The notes: generated by a model from the sequence alone, not told the origin. Counted from the stretch's first letter, positions 1 to 8,707 are shown. The stretch: DNA of 64,000 nucleotides from Pseudomonadota bacterium (GCA_016713725.1 JADJOO010000006.1:248001-312000), one strand, 5' to 3'. Numbers and translations: made by a program.

Positions 1-145
1 GCGATCCAGTCGTCCAGTCTCTCTGGCAGCAGCGTGGACTGGGCTCGGCACTCGCCTTCGATGAACCGCTTCATCGTGCACCTCTTCGTGTGGCACGATG
101 ATATTCGCATAAATCACGCGATCGTTTTCACACAGCCTCGACCCG
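1..145 (-). mobile_element. IS1182-family element, end fragment cut by window edge
   Basis: All 145 bases are identical to 10,147-10,291, the end of the full IS1182-like copy that carries the transposase start. The transposase ATG of this copy is at 74 (minus strand), so only about the first 24 codons lie in the window. Homology stops after base 145, where the two copies enter different flanks. Perfect identity over this length suggests recent duplication of the element. Confidence 0.85.
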
Positions 146-272
146 TATCGGACGTCTGGCCCCCTACGGCCGGGTCGTGGGATGTTGGCGGCAGCGGGGG
201 TGACTGCCGGGCGCGAGGTTGCGGTCGCGCACCGGATGCGGCATGGTCGTTTTTTCCTCGACGGAACCGCCC

Positions 273-1847
273 ATGTCACTGACGAGACGAATCCTCCTTG
301 GCATCATTGCCGCCGGAGTGCTCGCCGCGACGGCGCAAGGCGCCGATTCCGAACGCGCTGCGATTGCTGCCTGGACGCACAGCCACCAGCACGCCTTGCT
401 CGACGAGTACGAAGCCTTCCTGCGCCTGCCGAATGTCGCCACGGATCGCGCCGCTATTCGTCGTAATGCCGAGGCGCTGGTGCAGATGATGGAACGTCGC
501 GGCCTCTCGCCGCGACTGCTGGAGATTGCCGATCGCAGTGCGCCACCGGCCGTGTACGGCGAGTGGTTGGTGCCCGGCGCGACGCGCACGCTGGTGCTTT
601 ACGCGCACTACGACGGTCAGCCCGTGGACGCCGCCGACTGGGCCAGCGATCCCTGGACGCCGGTATGGCGACGCGGTCGGCTCGACGTCGCCCCCGAAAT
701 CGTTCAACGAGATGCTTCGCAATCGATCGACCCCGATTGGCGCCTGTATGCGCGCGCCGCCTCCGACGACAAGGCCGGTGTGTTCGCGATTCTTGCGGCC
801 ACGGACGCGTTGAAGGCAGCCGGCCTGCAGCCGACCACCAACCTCAAACTGTTCTTCGATGGCGAGGAGGAGATGGGATCGCCCCACCTGCGCGAAGTGC
901 TGGACGTGCACCGCGAACTGCTCACCGCCGAAGCCTGGCTGATTGCCGATGGTCCCGTGCACCAGAGCGGTCGCCGGCAACTTGTGTTCGGCGTGCGCGG
1001 CGACGCCAACGTCGACATCACGGTGTACGGACCGAAGCGTCCCTTGCACAGCGGTCACTACGGCAACTTCGCAGCCAATCCTGCGCTGAGGCTGGCGCAC
1101 CTGCTGGCGTCGATGAAAGACGATGACGGACGTGTGCAGATTGCCGGCTGGTACGACGGCCTCGAACCACTGGGGCCGGCCGAGCGCGAGGCCCTGGAGG
1201 CCGCCCCCAACGACGAAACCGCCTTATTGCGAGACTTCGGCCTCACCGCAGGCGAAATGCGCGGCGTGTCCTTGCCCGAGGCGATCAACCTGCCCTCCCT
1301 GAACATCAACGGCATCCGTTCCGCCGACGTCGGCGCGCAAGCGCGTAATGTCATCCCGGCGGATGCACGCGCGACGCTCGACCTGCGCCTGGTGAAGGGC
1401 AATGCCGTGCAAGGGCAGTTCAGCCGGCTGGTGGCGCATGTCAAGGGCCAGGGCTTTCACGTGCTCGATCGCGCCCCGACCGACGCCGAACGCGCGCGCT
1501 ACCCAAAGATCGCCACCCTGGTGTTGCAGCCCGGCGGCTACGCCGCCTCACGCACCGCAATGGACCTGCCCATCGCGCGCGACGTCATCGCCGCCCTGCG
1601 TACCCTGGCCGGTGAAACGCTGCTGCTCACGCCGACGATGGGCGGAAGTCTGCCGCTGGTGGTCATCACCGACGCCACCGGTGCCCCAACCCTCATCATC
1701 CCGCTGGCGAATTCGGACAACAACCAGCACGCAGAGAACGAAAACCTGCGCGTCGGTCACCTTTGGGACGGCATCGCTACGATGGCGGCGGTGATGCGAC
1801 TGCCGCACGCCGCGGCATCGGCCACCGCGACGGACGGCGACGACTAA
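273..1847 (+). CDS. M20-family metallopeptidase, exported
   Basis: Predicted zinc-dependent peptidase/amidohydrolase of the M20/M25/M40 family, 524 aa. The ATG at 273 opens a Sec signal peptide (Arg-Arg, then a hydrophobic stretch to about residue 23), so it should act in the periplasm; an upstream ATG at 219 would bury that signal. Metal-site motifs are visible: H112-x-D114 in AHYDGQPVD, the SDDKAG segment near 165, and the acidic DGEEEMGS near 196-202, which holds the usual catalytic Glu. A dimerisation-domain region follows (about 250-400). Length fits the dipeptidase-like branch. It stands alone: an insertion-sequence end lies 128 bp upstream and no operon partner is nearby. Substrate is not predictable; cytosolic-type dipeptidases and acetylornithine deacetylase-like enzymes are close relatives. 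Confidence 0.85.
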   Translation: MSLTRRILLGIIAAGVLAATAQGADSERAAIAAWTHSHQHALLDEYEAFLRLPNVATDRAAIRRNAEALVQMMERRGLSPRLLEIADRSAPPAVYGEWLVPGATRTLVLYAHYDGQPVDAADWASDPWTPVWRRGRLDVAPEIVQRDASQSIDPDWRLYARAASDDKAGVFAILAATDALKAAGLQPTTNLKLFFDGEEEMGSPHLREVLDVHRELLTAEAWLIADGPVHQSGRRQLVFGVRGDANVDITVYGPKRPLHSGHYGNFAANPALRLAHLLASMKDDDGRVQIAGWYDGLEPLGPAEREALEAAPNDETALLRDFGLTAGEMRGVSLPEAINLPSLNINGIRSADVGAQARNVIPADARATLDLRLVKGNAVQGQFSRLVAHVKGQGFHVLDRAPTDAERARYPKIATLVLQPGGYAASRTAMDLPIARDVIAALRTLAGETLLLTPTMGGSLPLVVITDATGAPTLIIPLANSDNNQHAENENLRVGHLWDGIATMAAVMRLPHAAASATATDGDD

Positions 1848-2023
1848 TCGTCACGGGTGCGTGGCACCCCATTGACTGGTACGACGATCTGTCTAAAGAG
1901 GCATAGCTCGGTGTGCCTCCGCTCTGCGGCAAGCGATGCTGCCGACGAGTCCGTTACCGCTCCTGGCCGATTTTGCCGTTTCCCGCGAGCGGACCCAGAA
2001 CTTCGGCAGTCGACCCTACCCGG
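1848..2023. other. Intergenic, weak hairpin and dispersed repeat
   Basis: No gene seen. Bases 1,898-1,919 can form a weak stem (GAGGCA/TGCCTC, 10-nt loop) that might end the M20 transcript. From 1,964 a dispersed repeat begins. Confidence 0.35.
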
Positions 2024-2030
2024 TCATTCG
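1964..2030 (+). repeat. Dispersed intergenic repeat, complete copy A
   Basis: A left half (TGGCCGATTTTGCCGTTT) and a right half (CGACCCTACCCGGTCATTCG) are separated by about 30 bases. Related copies or halves occur at 4,660-4,713 (complete), 6,145-6,164 (right half), 6,799-6,813 (left), 8,230-8,251 (right) and 10,744-10,766 (left). All lie in the IS-rich part of the window. The right half here overlaps the end of the degraded minus-strand gene. Confidence 0.5.
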
Positions 2031-2344
2031 CCCGCCGAACCACGCGCACCCCGCAACGCCTTGATCGCCCGATCGAGCTGGTCTTCGTACTCCAACCAAG
2101 CTTTCTCGCCGATACCGCGAGGGCCGCTACGTGCCGGCTCGTGTTCGATCAGGTCGACAAGATCCAGATCTTGTCGTCCTTCGACTCGCCAAATTCATTC
2201 ATGAACTCTTGCCACGTGATTCGCTTCGCACAATACGCTGCCGCGGCATCGGCGGCCCGCATTCGGCGGTCGTCGGCATCACGCTCGATCAAGAAAGCAC
2301 TCCCGTTGTCCTTGTTCGACCCTCAGCAGAAGTTCGTCGCGATA
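2024..2344 (-). pseudogene. Degraded hypothetical gene, cut by IS110-family insertion
   Basis: On the minus strand two adjoining frames join into one plausible soluble protein: an N-terminal part reading AFLIERDADDRRMRAA then WQEFMNEFGESKDD, and after a frameshift near 2,170 a C-terminal part reading DLVDLIEHEP, then EYEDQLDRAIKALRG, ending with a stop at 2,026-2,024. A short duplication-like sequence (GATCTGGATCTTG) lies at the junction. The 5' end is lost at the insertion-sequence border (2,345). The charged, helix-rich composition looks coding, but I do not recognise a family. Confidence 0.4.
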
Positions 2345-2438
2345 GAAAGCAATGGGATGGACCCCTCCCCACACCTACGGCATCGAGTGCCAGACTGGGA
2401 ATGGGAAATCACCAGTCACGGAATGAGGAGGGGTCGTC

Positions 2439-3468
2439 ATGAAGCTTACTCGCGTGGGTGTGGATTTGGCCAAGCAGGTCTTCCAGGTGCACGGCGTGGA
2501 TCGGGCGGAGCGCCCGGTCTGGTGCAAGCGTCTGAAGCGAGCTCGCTGGATCGCTGATCTTGAGCGTGACGTCGAGCCAGGCGTCGAGATCGGCATGGAG
2601 GCTTGCGGCAGCGCATCACTGGGCGCGACTTCTGCAGTCCAAAGGCTACCGGGTGAAGCTGATCGCCCCGCAGTTCGTAAAGCCGTACGTGAAGACGAAC
2701 AAGACGGATGCGAACGATGCCGAGGCGATCTGCGAGGCGATGAGCCGGCCGAGCATGCGGTTCGTGGCGGTGAAGACGGTCGAGCAGCAGGATCTGCAGG
2801 CGGTGCATCGAGTGCGCTCGAGCCTGATCCGGGAGCGGACTGCCAAGGCGAACCAGCTGCGTGGGCTCGTCTACGAGTACGGCCTGGTGGCGCCTCGAGA
2901 GATCAGTTCCCTGCGGCGAGCGGTTCCTCAGTGGCTGGAGGATGCGGAGAATGGCCTGACCGTACGCTTCCGATCGCTGCTGGCTGGCTTGTACGGTGAT
3001 CTGAAGCAACTCGACGAGCGGGTGCACGAGCTCGATAAGGAAGTCGCCGTGATCACTCGTGAGCACGAGCCCGTCCGGCGACTCATGCAGATCAACGGCG
3101 TTGGCCCGTTGATCGCCAGCGCGCTGTACGCGCTGGTCGGCGATGCGAGGCAGTACCGCAACGGTCGTGATCTGGCGGTGGCACTGGGACTGACGCCGCG
3201 GCAGCACAGCTCGGGCGGCAAGGAGAAGCTGCTTGGCATCAGCAAGCGCGGCGACAAGTACGTGCGCACGCTGCTAATCCACGGCGCACGCTCGGCGTTG
3301 CGCACGGCACCAGGCAGGACGGATCGGATCAGTCGTTGGGCTTTGGCTCTCGCGGAGCGCTCACATCCGAACGTCGCAGTGACAGCGCTCGCAAACAAGA
3401 CCGCCCGGGTCGCCTGGGCGATGCCGAGGCATGGAGCGGACTCTGAACCGGAGCGCGTGGCGGCCTGA
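2439..3468 (+). pseudogene. IS110/IS1111 DEDD transposase, frameshifted (copy 1)
   Basis: Would encode about 343 aa. The ATG at 2,439 has a strong GAGGAGGGG ribosome site. The N-terminal RuvC-like DEDD domain starts VGVDLAKQVFQVHGVD, has the Glu in EIGMEACG, and the Asp pair in NKTDANDAEA. The C-terminal IS116/IS110/IS902 domain contains NGVGPLIASALYALVGD and GKEKLLGISKRGDKYVR with the usual catalytic Ser region. Compared with copy 2, two bases (GC) are missing near 2,612-2,615, so the frame breaks after the EIGMEACGS segment and resumes in a second frame until 3,468. The rest is intact, so the lesion is either recent or an assembly error. Confidence 0.85.
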
Positions 3469-3740
3469 GGCCATGCGTCCCGACTGATCGAGAGAACATC
3501 ACCGCGGTTGCGAGCACTCCGAAGGATGGCGAACAGGTCGAACCGGCGTCGGCATAACCTGAGAGTGTCCAAGGGCGCGAAGCCCGGCAAAGCAATGAGA
3601 AACCGACGCGCGAATAGCCCATCGTGGCCCGACCTCGGCTGATCGAGGTCAGACAGAGGCCGGATATACGTGAGCAGTCGTACCTCGTCGCCGGAAAACG
3701 GAGTGCTAGCAAAGTGGGGTGCGGTCGATATACAGACGCT
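3469..3740 (+). ncRNA. Candidate bridge/seek RNA region of IS1111-type element, copy 1
   Basis: About 270 conserved but noncoding bases follow the transposase stop and are kept in copy 2. They include an evident hairpin, GACCTCG-gctgat-CGAGGTC, near 3,632-3,651. In IS1111-group elements the structured guide RNA that pairs with donor and target lies in the noncoding 3' end. Location and conservation fit that; the RNA itself and its pairing loops are inferred. Confidence 0.4.
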
Positions 3741-3845
3741 CAACGGTTCGGCTCACCCGCGCGGGGAAGCAGCGCGCGAGCGGTGCGGCCGCGTCGGGTG
3801 CAGCCGGAGGTTGGCCGGTGTCGTGGATTCCACAGGTCGTTACCG

Positions 3846-4343
3846 TCAGCACAACACCAACTTTTGTGGATCGTGAGGAATTGTCGAAACGATCTGCCAG
3901 TCAGCGCCGCTCCTGGCAAACACGTACGATGTGCCGTACTCGCCAATTACACTGCCGTTCTTGCGATACCGGATGTACTTGCCGCTGAGGATCGCCGTCG
4001 ACTCATTGAGTACGCAGATCCGAAGGACGGGCCACTCTGACCGCTCGTACCCCTCCGCCACCAACGGGCGAAGCGTATCCTCGAACCATGTCTTGACTTG
4101 ACTGTCCATCGAGATGGTGATCGGCCCTGTCGGCTGCAACCTGAGCCACGGAATCCTGATGCGCCGCGCCACAAGATCAGGCCGATCCTCCATGAACCAG
4201 CGGCGATACTCATCGAAGGCGCGGCTGACGTCGGCCTTGATCGTATTCTCTTGATCGGCTGAGAGCTGTTGGGCAGCTACCGGACCCGCCCCGAGGCATA
4301 GGACCATCCCGATGAACACAAGGAGCGCTGTCATGGATCTCAT
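3846..4343 (-). CDS. Exported NTF2-like (SnoaL/DUF4440-type) protein
   Basis: 165 aa. The ATG at 4,343 is chosen because AGAGGG sits 5 nt upstream and because it begins a clean signal peptide (MRSMTALLVFIGMVLCLG, cleavage near AAQQ); upstream codons in frame are poorer. The mature part has the cone-shaped NTF2-like pattern: an N-terminal helix (residues 35-60) and C-terminal strands with ILSGKYIRYRKNG and YGTSYVFARSGADWQIV. Such proteins bind or isomerise small molecules, or are non-enzymatic; no catalytic set can be assigned. A second member of the fold lies at 6,230-6,694. It lies between the two IS110-type copies. Confidence 0.65.
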   Translation of the reverse strand: MRSMTALLVFIGMVLCLGAGPVAAQQLSADQENTIKADVSRAFDEYRRWFMEDRPDLVARRIRIPWLRLQPTGPITISMDSQVKTWFEDTLRPLVAEGYERSEWPVLRICVLNESTAILSGKYIRYRKNGSVIGEYGTSYVFARSGADWQIVSTIPHDPQKLVLC

Positions 4344-4719
4344 TCGTCCCTCTTTGATCGCCTCGTTCAGTCGCCCAGCGATCGGGCTAACAACAATTAG
4401 GTCGGAACATTTGGTCGCAGCTCTGCCGATATAACGACCGGCATCTGAGCGCATTCTTGCAACATAAGCAGACCGAGTACCGTGCAACTCGTTGATCTGA
4501 ATACAGCACCGATCTATTACTTCGTCAATTATGCGTCGGCGAATATCTAGGTTCGGCAACATGTCGCCGTCGGCGGCGCTCGTCGCCTAGGCCGATCAGG
4601 CGCGCGCCAAAAATTTCGGCCAACGTCTGGTATCGGAAACCACGCCGTAGGACCGCTTCTGGCCGATCTTACCGTTTGGCGACCGGCTCAAACCGACCCG
4701 GAGCGGGCCTTCACGGCAC
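4344..4719. other. Intergenic stretch without a clear gene
   Basis: The open frame of the NTF2-like gene runs on upstream to 4,562, but without a good start site, and its composition is less GC-rich than the surroundings. A complete dispersed repeat occupies 4,660-4,713. Nothing else is recognised. Confidence 0.4.
4660..4713 (+). repeat. Dispersed intergenic repeat, complete copy C
   Basis: Left half TGGCCGATCTTACCGTTTGG and right half CGACCCGGAGCGGGCCTTCA match the two halves at 1,964-2,030, with a shorter spacer. It ends just before the stop of the SMP-30-like gene. Confidence 0.45.
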
Positions 4720-5817
4720 TTACCTCGACAAACGATAGCCGATGCGGTCACCGGCGAAGGTGCCGATCCAGAGTTCGCCTTCTACCTCCAGCGCCATCGT
4801 CACGTTACTGAAATTCCTGTTGGCCGGTCCACTGGCAAGGATCTCGCCCTGCATCGATTGTGGATCGATTGCCAGGACCGTGAAAGGTCGGGGACAGCTT
4901 GCAAATTTCTCGAGGCTGAATTCGGCTGACTGTGCGACGTTGCCGCAAACCGGATCGACGACATTGAGGCCAGCGGTAATCAATCTGCCACCACTTCCCA
5001 TGTGCAGGTTATCGGGTATGAACGCCAGGGACTCGCTGCTGCGCAACAGCCGTGTGGGATTGCTGGTCGAAAAAGCTGCAACTGTCAGCAGGCCAGACGA
5101 TGCGACATAGAACTCTCGCTCATCGGCAGATATCTCGATGCCATTGGCATACGGTAGTTCACTGCCCTGCACCAGGGTGAAGTCCTTCTCACCCGGAGAC
5201 CATCGATAGACCCCGCCAGTAGGTTTTCCGGCGAGCGCATCGCCGATGGAAGCACCCTTGTGTAGCGGAATGGTCGCAAGCAAAGAGCCGTCGGCAAGAG
5301 ACGCAACGCTATTCGCCTCCATGCCCCCTGGGGTCAAGACGCAGCCGATCCAGGTAAGCACTGGCGCGTCGCCCTGCGCGTTCACGGTGAAGACTTCAAT
5401 GGCCTCGCGACCACCGTGGCCGACGACGTACAGGGTCGACTGCCCGTCAATCCCTTGGCGCAGGTTCAAGCCATGCGAGACGAAACTGGCTGGGTCTGGC
5501 GCGCCAGGACAGGACGCATACCTCGCCGTGTCCTGGCGTGCGCGTGGCGCATCGGCCGGATAGAGTTCCATCCAGGTCTTCCGCCGTGAGTCGATGAGAT
5601 AGATCGCCGCGTCGGCAGCCATCCCGCTCGCTATGAGCCACTTTGAACCAGGGACGCGCACGAGGTCTTCAGCGTTTCGCGGCCCGCAGACAAAGCTGTA
5701 GTCGCCCGAGCCGCTGCATTCGCTGTCTGCCGCCCCGGCGATAGCGCCGGCAAGCATCATCATCAACGCCAGCGACAAAACTGCTGGGTCAGTGAAGCGG
5801 ACGAGAGGTTTTTTCAT
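4720..5817 (-). CDS. Exported SMP-30/gluconolactonase-like beta-propeller protein
   Basis: 365 aa. The N-terminal signal peptide starts MKKPLVRFTDPAV and runs through a hydrophobic MMMLAGAIAG to a cleavage site near residue 28. The mature part shows propeller-like blades: EDLVRVPGSKWLIASG, NSVASLADGSLLAT, GGVYRWSPGEKDF, ELPYANGIEISADEREFYVASS (the typical SMP-30 NG-x-x-x-S-x-D signature) and ELWIGTFAGDRIGYR at the end. The family includes calcium-dependent lactonases and strictosidine-synthase-like proteins; substrate unknown. Seven cysteines in an exported protein suggest disulfides. It is one of three exported-protein genes lying between the IS110-type copies. Confidence 0.7.
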   Translation of the reverse strand: MKKPLVRFTDPAVLSLALMMMLAGAIAGAADSECSGSGDYSFVCGPRNAEDLVRVPGSKWLIASGMAADAAIYLIDSRRKTWMELYPADAPRARQDTARYASCPGAPDPASFVSHGLNLRQGIDGQSTLYVVGHGGREAIEVFTVNAQGDAPVLTWIGCVLTPGGMEANSVASLADGSLLATIPLHKGASIGDALAGKPTGGVYRWSPGEKDFTLVQGSELPYANGIEISADEREFYVASSGLLTVAAFSTSNPTRLLRSSESLAFIPDNLHMGSGGRLITAGLNVVDPVCGNVAQSAEFSLEKFASCPRPFTVLAIDPQSMQGEILASGPANRNFSNVTMALEVEGELWIGTFAGDRIGYRLSR

Positions 5818-5853
5818 GGGCCGAGAACCTGGGAAAGTGGTGGTGACGCCGGG

Positions 5854-5983
5854 CTAGGTTACTCCACCGGAGTGCATGCAGCAGTGTCGCGGCACGTCCA
5901 GTCGAAATATCACGCCGGCGTTGGCCGCCATCGGCCCCTCCAGCAGTCCCGCGGCCAGCAATCCAAAGAGTCTTAGCTTTCAT
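5854..5983 (-). pseudogene. Remnant of a small exported protein gene
   Basis: An ATG at 5,983 is preceded by AAGGGGAGC and starts MKAKTLWIAG; after a one-base shift the reading LAAGLLEGPMAANAGVIF completes a normal signal peptide with an ANA-G cleavage site, then stops at 5,856-5,854 after about 20 more residues. This resembles the start of a short secreted or PEP-CTERM-type protein, but the body is missing. The upstream GTT-GTT-GTT-GTT run near 5,996 is its leader. Confidence 0.3.
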
Positions 5984-6229
5984 ATGGCTCCCCTTGTTGT
6001 TGTTGTTAACGCCCGAACCTCGGGAACGTTGGAGCGAAATATAGGCGGGGACTTCGTCGCTGGGTACGGGAGTGTCCGCAATCCCGCGGCCAGTAGCGAC
6101 GCCCCAACTCCGCTCCAGAAAAGCGGACCTTGTAGGCGAAAGAACGACCCTAACCGGTCATCCGAGCAGAGTCGGCTACGACGCGCGCCAACCATCGGTC
6201 AGGCCCAGCCAAGAGATCGCTACTGGCGG
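5984..6229. other. Intergenic stretch with half repeat
   Basis: No gene seen. Bases 6,145-6,164 (CGACCCTAACCGGTCATCCG) match the right half of the dispersed repeat family. The rest is unrecognised. Confidence 0.4.
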
Positions 6230-6694
6230 CTACTTCGATGCACGCTTCTGCATCTGGAGCGCCAGCATCCGCCACTGCCCTTCGCGATTGACGTACGTGG
6301 CGGTGTAACGCAGCAGGGAAGTCGAATGTTGCTGCCCGGGCTTGGCAATCACGATCTCGGAGGTTCCGAAAACGAGGGCTAACTCGCCCTCCAGGAGCAC
6401 GGACCGCTCCGTGACGGTCTGTCCAACCATGCTCATCTTCAAGACTCCTTGGATCAGTTCTTCCTTGCCCGTCGTAATACCGCGGTCGGAGTTGAAGCGG
6501 AAGCTCTCGTCGACGATGCGCCGCAGCGTTGGTTCGTCTCTGGCGACCTCCGCAGCGACATACTCGTCTTCGATGGCAAGGACCCGCGCTTCCTCGGAAT
6601 CGATCTGCGGATTAACGGGCGCCATCCGCTCCTGGGCAGTTGCCGTGCTCGGCAGGGCGCCGAGCAGGACGGCGAGAAGAGCAGCAATGCGCAT
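6230..6694 (-). CDS. Exported DUF4440/NTF2-like protein
   Basis: 154 aa with a signal peptide (MRIAALLAVLLGALPSTATA). The mature part matches the DUF4440 pattern: an amphipathic first helix with EDEYVAAEVARDEPTLRRIV, then DESFRFNSDRGITTGKEELI, and strands LLEGELALVFGTSEIV and YTATYVNREGQWRMLALQMQ. Members are small cone-fold proteins, some of them isomerase- or hydrolase-like; function here unknown. It is in the same orientation as the SMP-30-like gene and the other NTF2-like gene, but separated by more than 400 bp, so not clearly one operon. Confidence 0.75.
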   Translation of the reverse strand: MRIAALLAVLLGALPSTATAQERMAPVNPQIDSEEARVLAIEDEYVAAEVARDEPTLRRIVDESFRFNSDRGITTGKEELIQGVLKMSMVGQTVTERSVLLEGELALVFGTSEIVIAKPGQQHSTSLLRYTATYVNREGQWRMLALQMQKRASK

Positions 6695-6912
6695 GTGGTG
6701 GTGGCCTGTAGATTCAGTGAGGAACTTTTGTCCTCAACATATCACCGAACGCTGGGCACTATGGTCTGGGAGGCCCGATCGTTCGCAGTGACTGCAATTG
6801 GCCGATTTCGCCGATCCCGAAAGCAATGGGATGGACCCCTCCCCACACCTACGGCATCGAATGCCAGACTGGAGCTGTTAAGTAACCAGTCACGGAATGA
6901 GGAGGGGTCGTC

Positions 6913-7943
6913 ATGAAGCTTACTCGCGTGGGTGTGGACTTGGCCAAGCAGGTCTTTCAGGTACACGGCGTCGATCGGGCGGAGCGTCCGGCCTGGTGCA
7001 AGCGTCTGAAGCGCTCTCGTTGGATCGCGGAACTTGAGCGCGCGGTCGAACCGGGCGCCGAGATCGGCATGGAAGCCTGCGGCAGCGCGCATCACTGGGC
7101 CCGGGTTCTGCAGGGCAAAGGCTATAGGGTGAAGCTGATCGCCCCGCAGTTCGTGAAGCCGTACGTGAAATCGAACAAGACCGACGCGAACGATGCCGAG
7201 GCGATCTGCGAGGCGATGAGCCGGCCGAGCATGCGGTTCGTCGCGGTGAAGACCGTCGAGCAACAGGATCTGCAGGCAGTGCATCGCGTGCGGTCGAGCC
7301 TGATCCGGGAACGAACTGCCAAGGCGAACCAGTTGCGCGGACTTGTCTACGAGTACGGTCTGGTGGCGCCTCGCGAGCTCATCTCGCTGCGCCGTGCGGT
7401 GCCTGAGTGGCTCGAGGATGCCGACAATGGCCTGACCGCTCGCTTCCGAGCGCTGCTAGCTGGCCTGTACCGCGACCTGCAGCGGTTCGACGAGCGAGTG
7501 CGCGAGCTCGATCAAGAGATCGCGGCGATCGCTCGCGAGCACGAGGCGGTTGGTCGCCTCGAACAGCGTGCGGCATCGGCCCCCTGACGGCCTCGGCGCT
7601 ATACGCGCTGGTGGGCGACGCGAGGCAGTATCGCAACGGTCGAGAAATGGCCGTGTCACTCGGGCTGACGCCGCGCCAGCACAGCTCCGGCGGCAAGGAG
7701 CGACAGCTCGGGATCAGCAAGCGCGGCGACAAATACGTGCGCACGCTGCTGATCCACGGGGCGCGCTCGGCGCTACGAGCCGCCCCAGGCAAGACCGATC
7801 GGCTTAGCCGATGGGTGTTGGCGCTAGCCGAGAGATCGCACCCGAACGTGGCGGCGACCGCTCTCGCCAACAAGATGGCGCGGGTCGCCTGGGCAATGCT
7901 GCGCCATGGAACGAACTATGAACCGGAGGGCGTGGTGGCCTGA
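6913..7943 (+). pseudogene. IS110/IS1111 DEDD transposase, frameshifted (copy 2)
   Basis: Same domain plan as copy 1: DEDD N-terminus (VGVDLAKQVF, EIGMEACGSAHHWARV, NKTDANDAEA) and C-terminal IS116/IS110/IS902 domain. Here the N-terminal junction is intact, but one base is missing near 7,563-7,590, so the first frame stops at 7,587 and the C-terminal domain (GIGPLTASALYALVGD, LGISKRGDKYVR) continues in another frame to 7,943. Copies 1 and 2 therefore carry different lesions; each supplies the part broken in the other. Confidence 0.85.
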
Positions 7944-8216
7944 GGCCGTGCGTCCCGACTGATCGAGGAGAACATCACCGCGGTTGCGAGCACCCCGAAG
8001 GATGGCGAACAGGTCGAACCGGCGTCGGAGTAGCCTGCAAATGTCCAAGGGCGAGAAGCCCGAGAAAGCAATGAGGAGCCGACGCGCGAATAGCCCATCG
8101 TGGCCCGACCTCGGCTGATCGAGGTCAGACAGAGGCCGGATATACGTGAGCAGTCGTACCTCGTCGCCAGAAAACGGAGTGCTAGCAAAGTGGGGTGGGG
8201 TCCATATACGGACTCT
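7944..8216 (+). ncRNA. Candidate bridge/seek RNA region of IS1111-type element, copy 2
   Basis: Conserved noncoding 3' end, corresponding to 3,469-3,740, with the same GACCTCG/CGAGGTC hairpin (about 8,109-8,128). Substitutions relative to copy 1 cluster in parts (around 8,026-8,070) and leave the hairpin untouched, which is compatible with a structured RNA. Confidence 0.4.
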
Positions 8217-8229
8217 AATAGGTAAAAAA

Positions 8230-8251
8230 CGACCCACTACGGACGCTCACG
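8230..8251 (+). repeat. Dispersed repeat, right half beside IS copy 2
   Basis: CGACCCACTACGGACGCTCA resembles the right half of the repeat at 2,011-2,030. With the left half at 6,799-6,813 it appears to be one repeat split by IS110-type copy 2. Confidence 0.4.
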
Positions 8252-8272
8252 GGGGATCGTACGCATCTCGAG

Positions 8273-8647
8273 TCAGTGACTCTTCGGGAACTTGGGATTC
8301 ACCACGCTTTCAACCAATAGTGCCTTGACGACACGTTCGCCTAGCCCCCGGTACTCGTAACGCAACCGAAAAACCCCGATGAATGTTGCTTGCAAAGGCG
8401 TATCGAATGATTGCTGCGCCGACGTATACGCATCCAGCACCGCCGAGCTATTGCCAGCGAGAAGTAGCATCGGTTTACGACCCCCACAGGGACTCAAAGC
8501 CATGGCATGTTTTGAAACGTGTGCGCAGGCGGCGATGGAGACCTTCTCGCCATCGTATGTGGCGCCACCTTCCTCAATTTCCGCCAAGGTTACAACGGAC
8601 GGAATTGCAGCTTGGGCATGCGGGTTCAGACACAAGAAGGCCAGCAA
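8273..8647 (-). CDS. Hypothetical exported protein, uncertain 5' end
   Basis: At least 124 aa. The frame opens on a TTG codon with a short hydrophobic stretch (LLAFLCLNPHAQA) that looks like the second half of a signal peptide. A basic start (MESRDLTPKARIE) lies just upstream in another frame at about 8,660-8,700, so a one-base shift may have split the signal. The mature part has two cysteines (AACAHVSKHAMALSPCGG) and a conserved-looking LRYEYRGLGERVVKALLVESV end. No family recognised. The IS1182-type element begins 60 bp upstream and may have removed its promoter. Confidence 0.5.
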   Translation of the reverse strand: MLAFLCLNPHAQAAIPSVVTLAEIEEGGATYDGEKVSIAACAHVSKHAMALSPCGGRKPMLLLAGNSSAVLDAYTSAQQSFDTPLQATFIGVFRLRYEYRGLGERVVKALLVESVVNPKFPKSH

Positions 8648-8707
8648 TGCTGCATTTCGATTCTGGCTTTAGGCGTCAAGTCCCTGCTCTCCATCGATTG
8701 TCGTATT

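Larger units (their letters stand above)
2345..3740 (+). mobile_element. IS110-family (IS1111-type) insertion sequence, copy 1
   Basis: About 1.39 kb, repeated at 6,819-8,216. Homology starts at GAAAGCAATGGGATGG and fades after the TATAC near 3,732-3,739. Subterminal inverted repeats lie at 2,357-2,372 and 3,714-3,729, slightly inside the ends, as in the IS1111 group. The element has a short 5' noncoding part (94 bp), a DEDD transposase gene (2,439-3,468, frameshifted) and a long 3' noncoding part (about 270 bp). No obvious target duplication is seen. Confidence 0.85.
6819..8216 (+). mobile_element. IS110-family (IS1111-type) insertion sequence, copy 2
   Basis: Second copy of the element at 2,345-3,740, same orientation, clearly diverged at many positions. 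Subterminal inverted repeats ATGGACCCCTCCCCAC (6,831-6,846) and GTGGGGTGGGGTCCAT (8,190-8,205) match at 15 of 16 bases. The left flank (6,799-6,813) is the left half of the dispersed repeat and the right flank (8,230-8,251) is its right half, so this copy seems to have inserted inside that repeat. Confidence 0.85.

Noticed and set aside
5996..6008. GTT microsatellite as functional repeat
   Set aside because: Only four units in a leader region of a decayed small gene; too short to support a claim.
2345..8216. Composite transposon formed by the two IS110-type copies
   Set aside because: IS110 elements insert singly by a recombinase mechanism; the copies have diverged from each other and no shared target duplication was seen.
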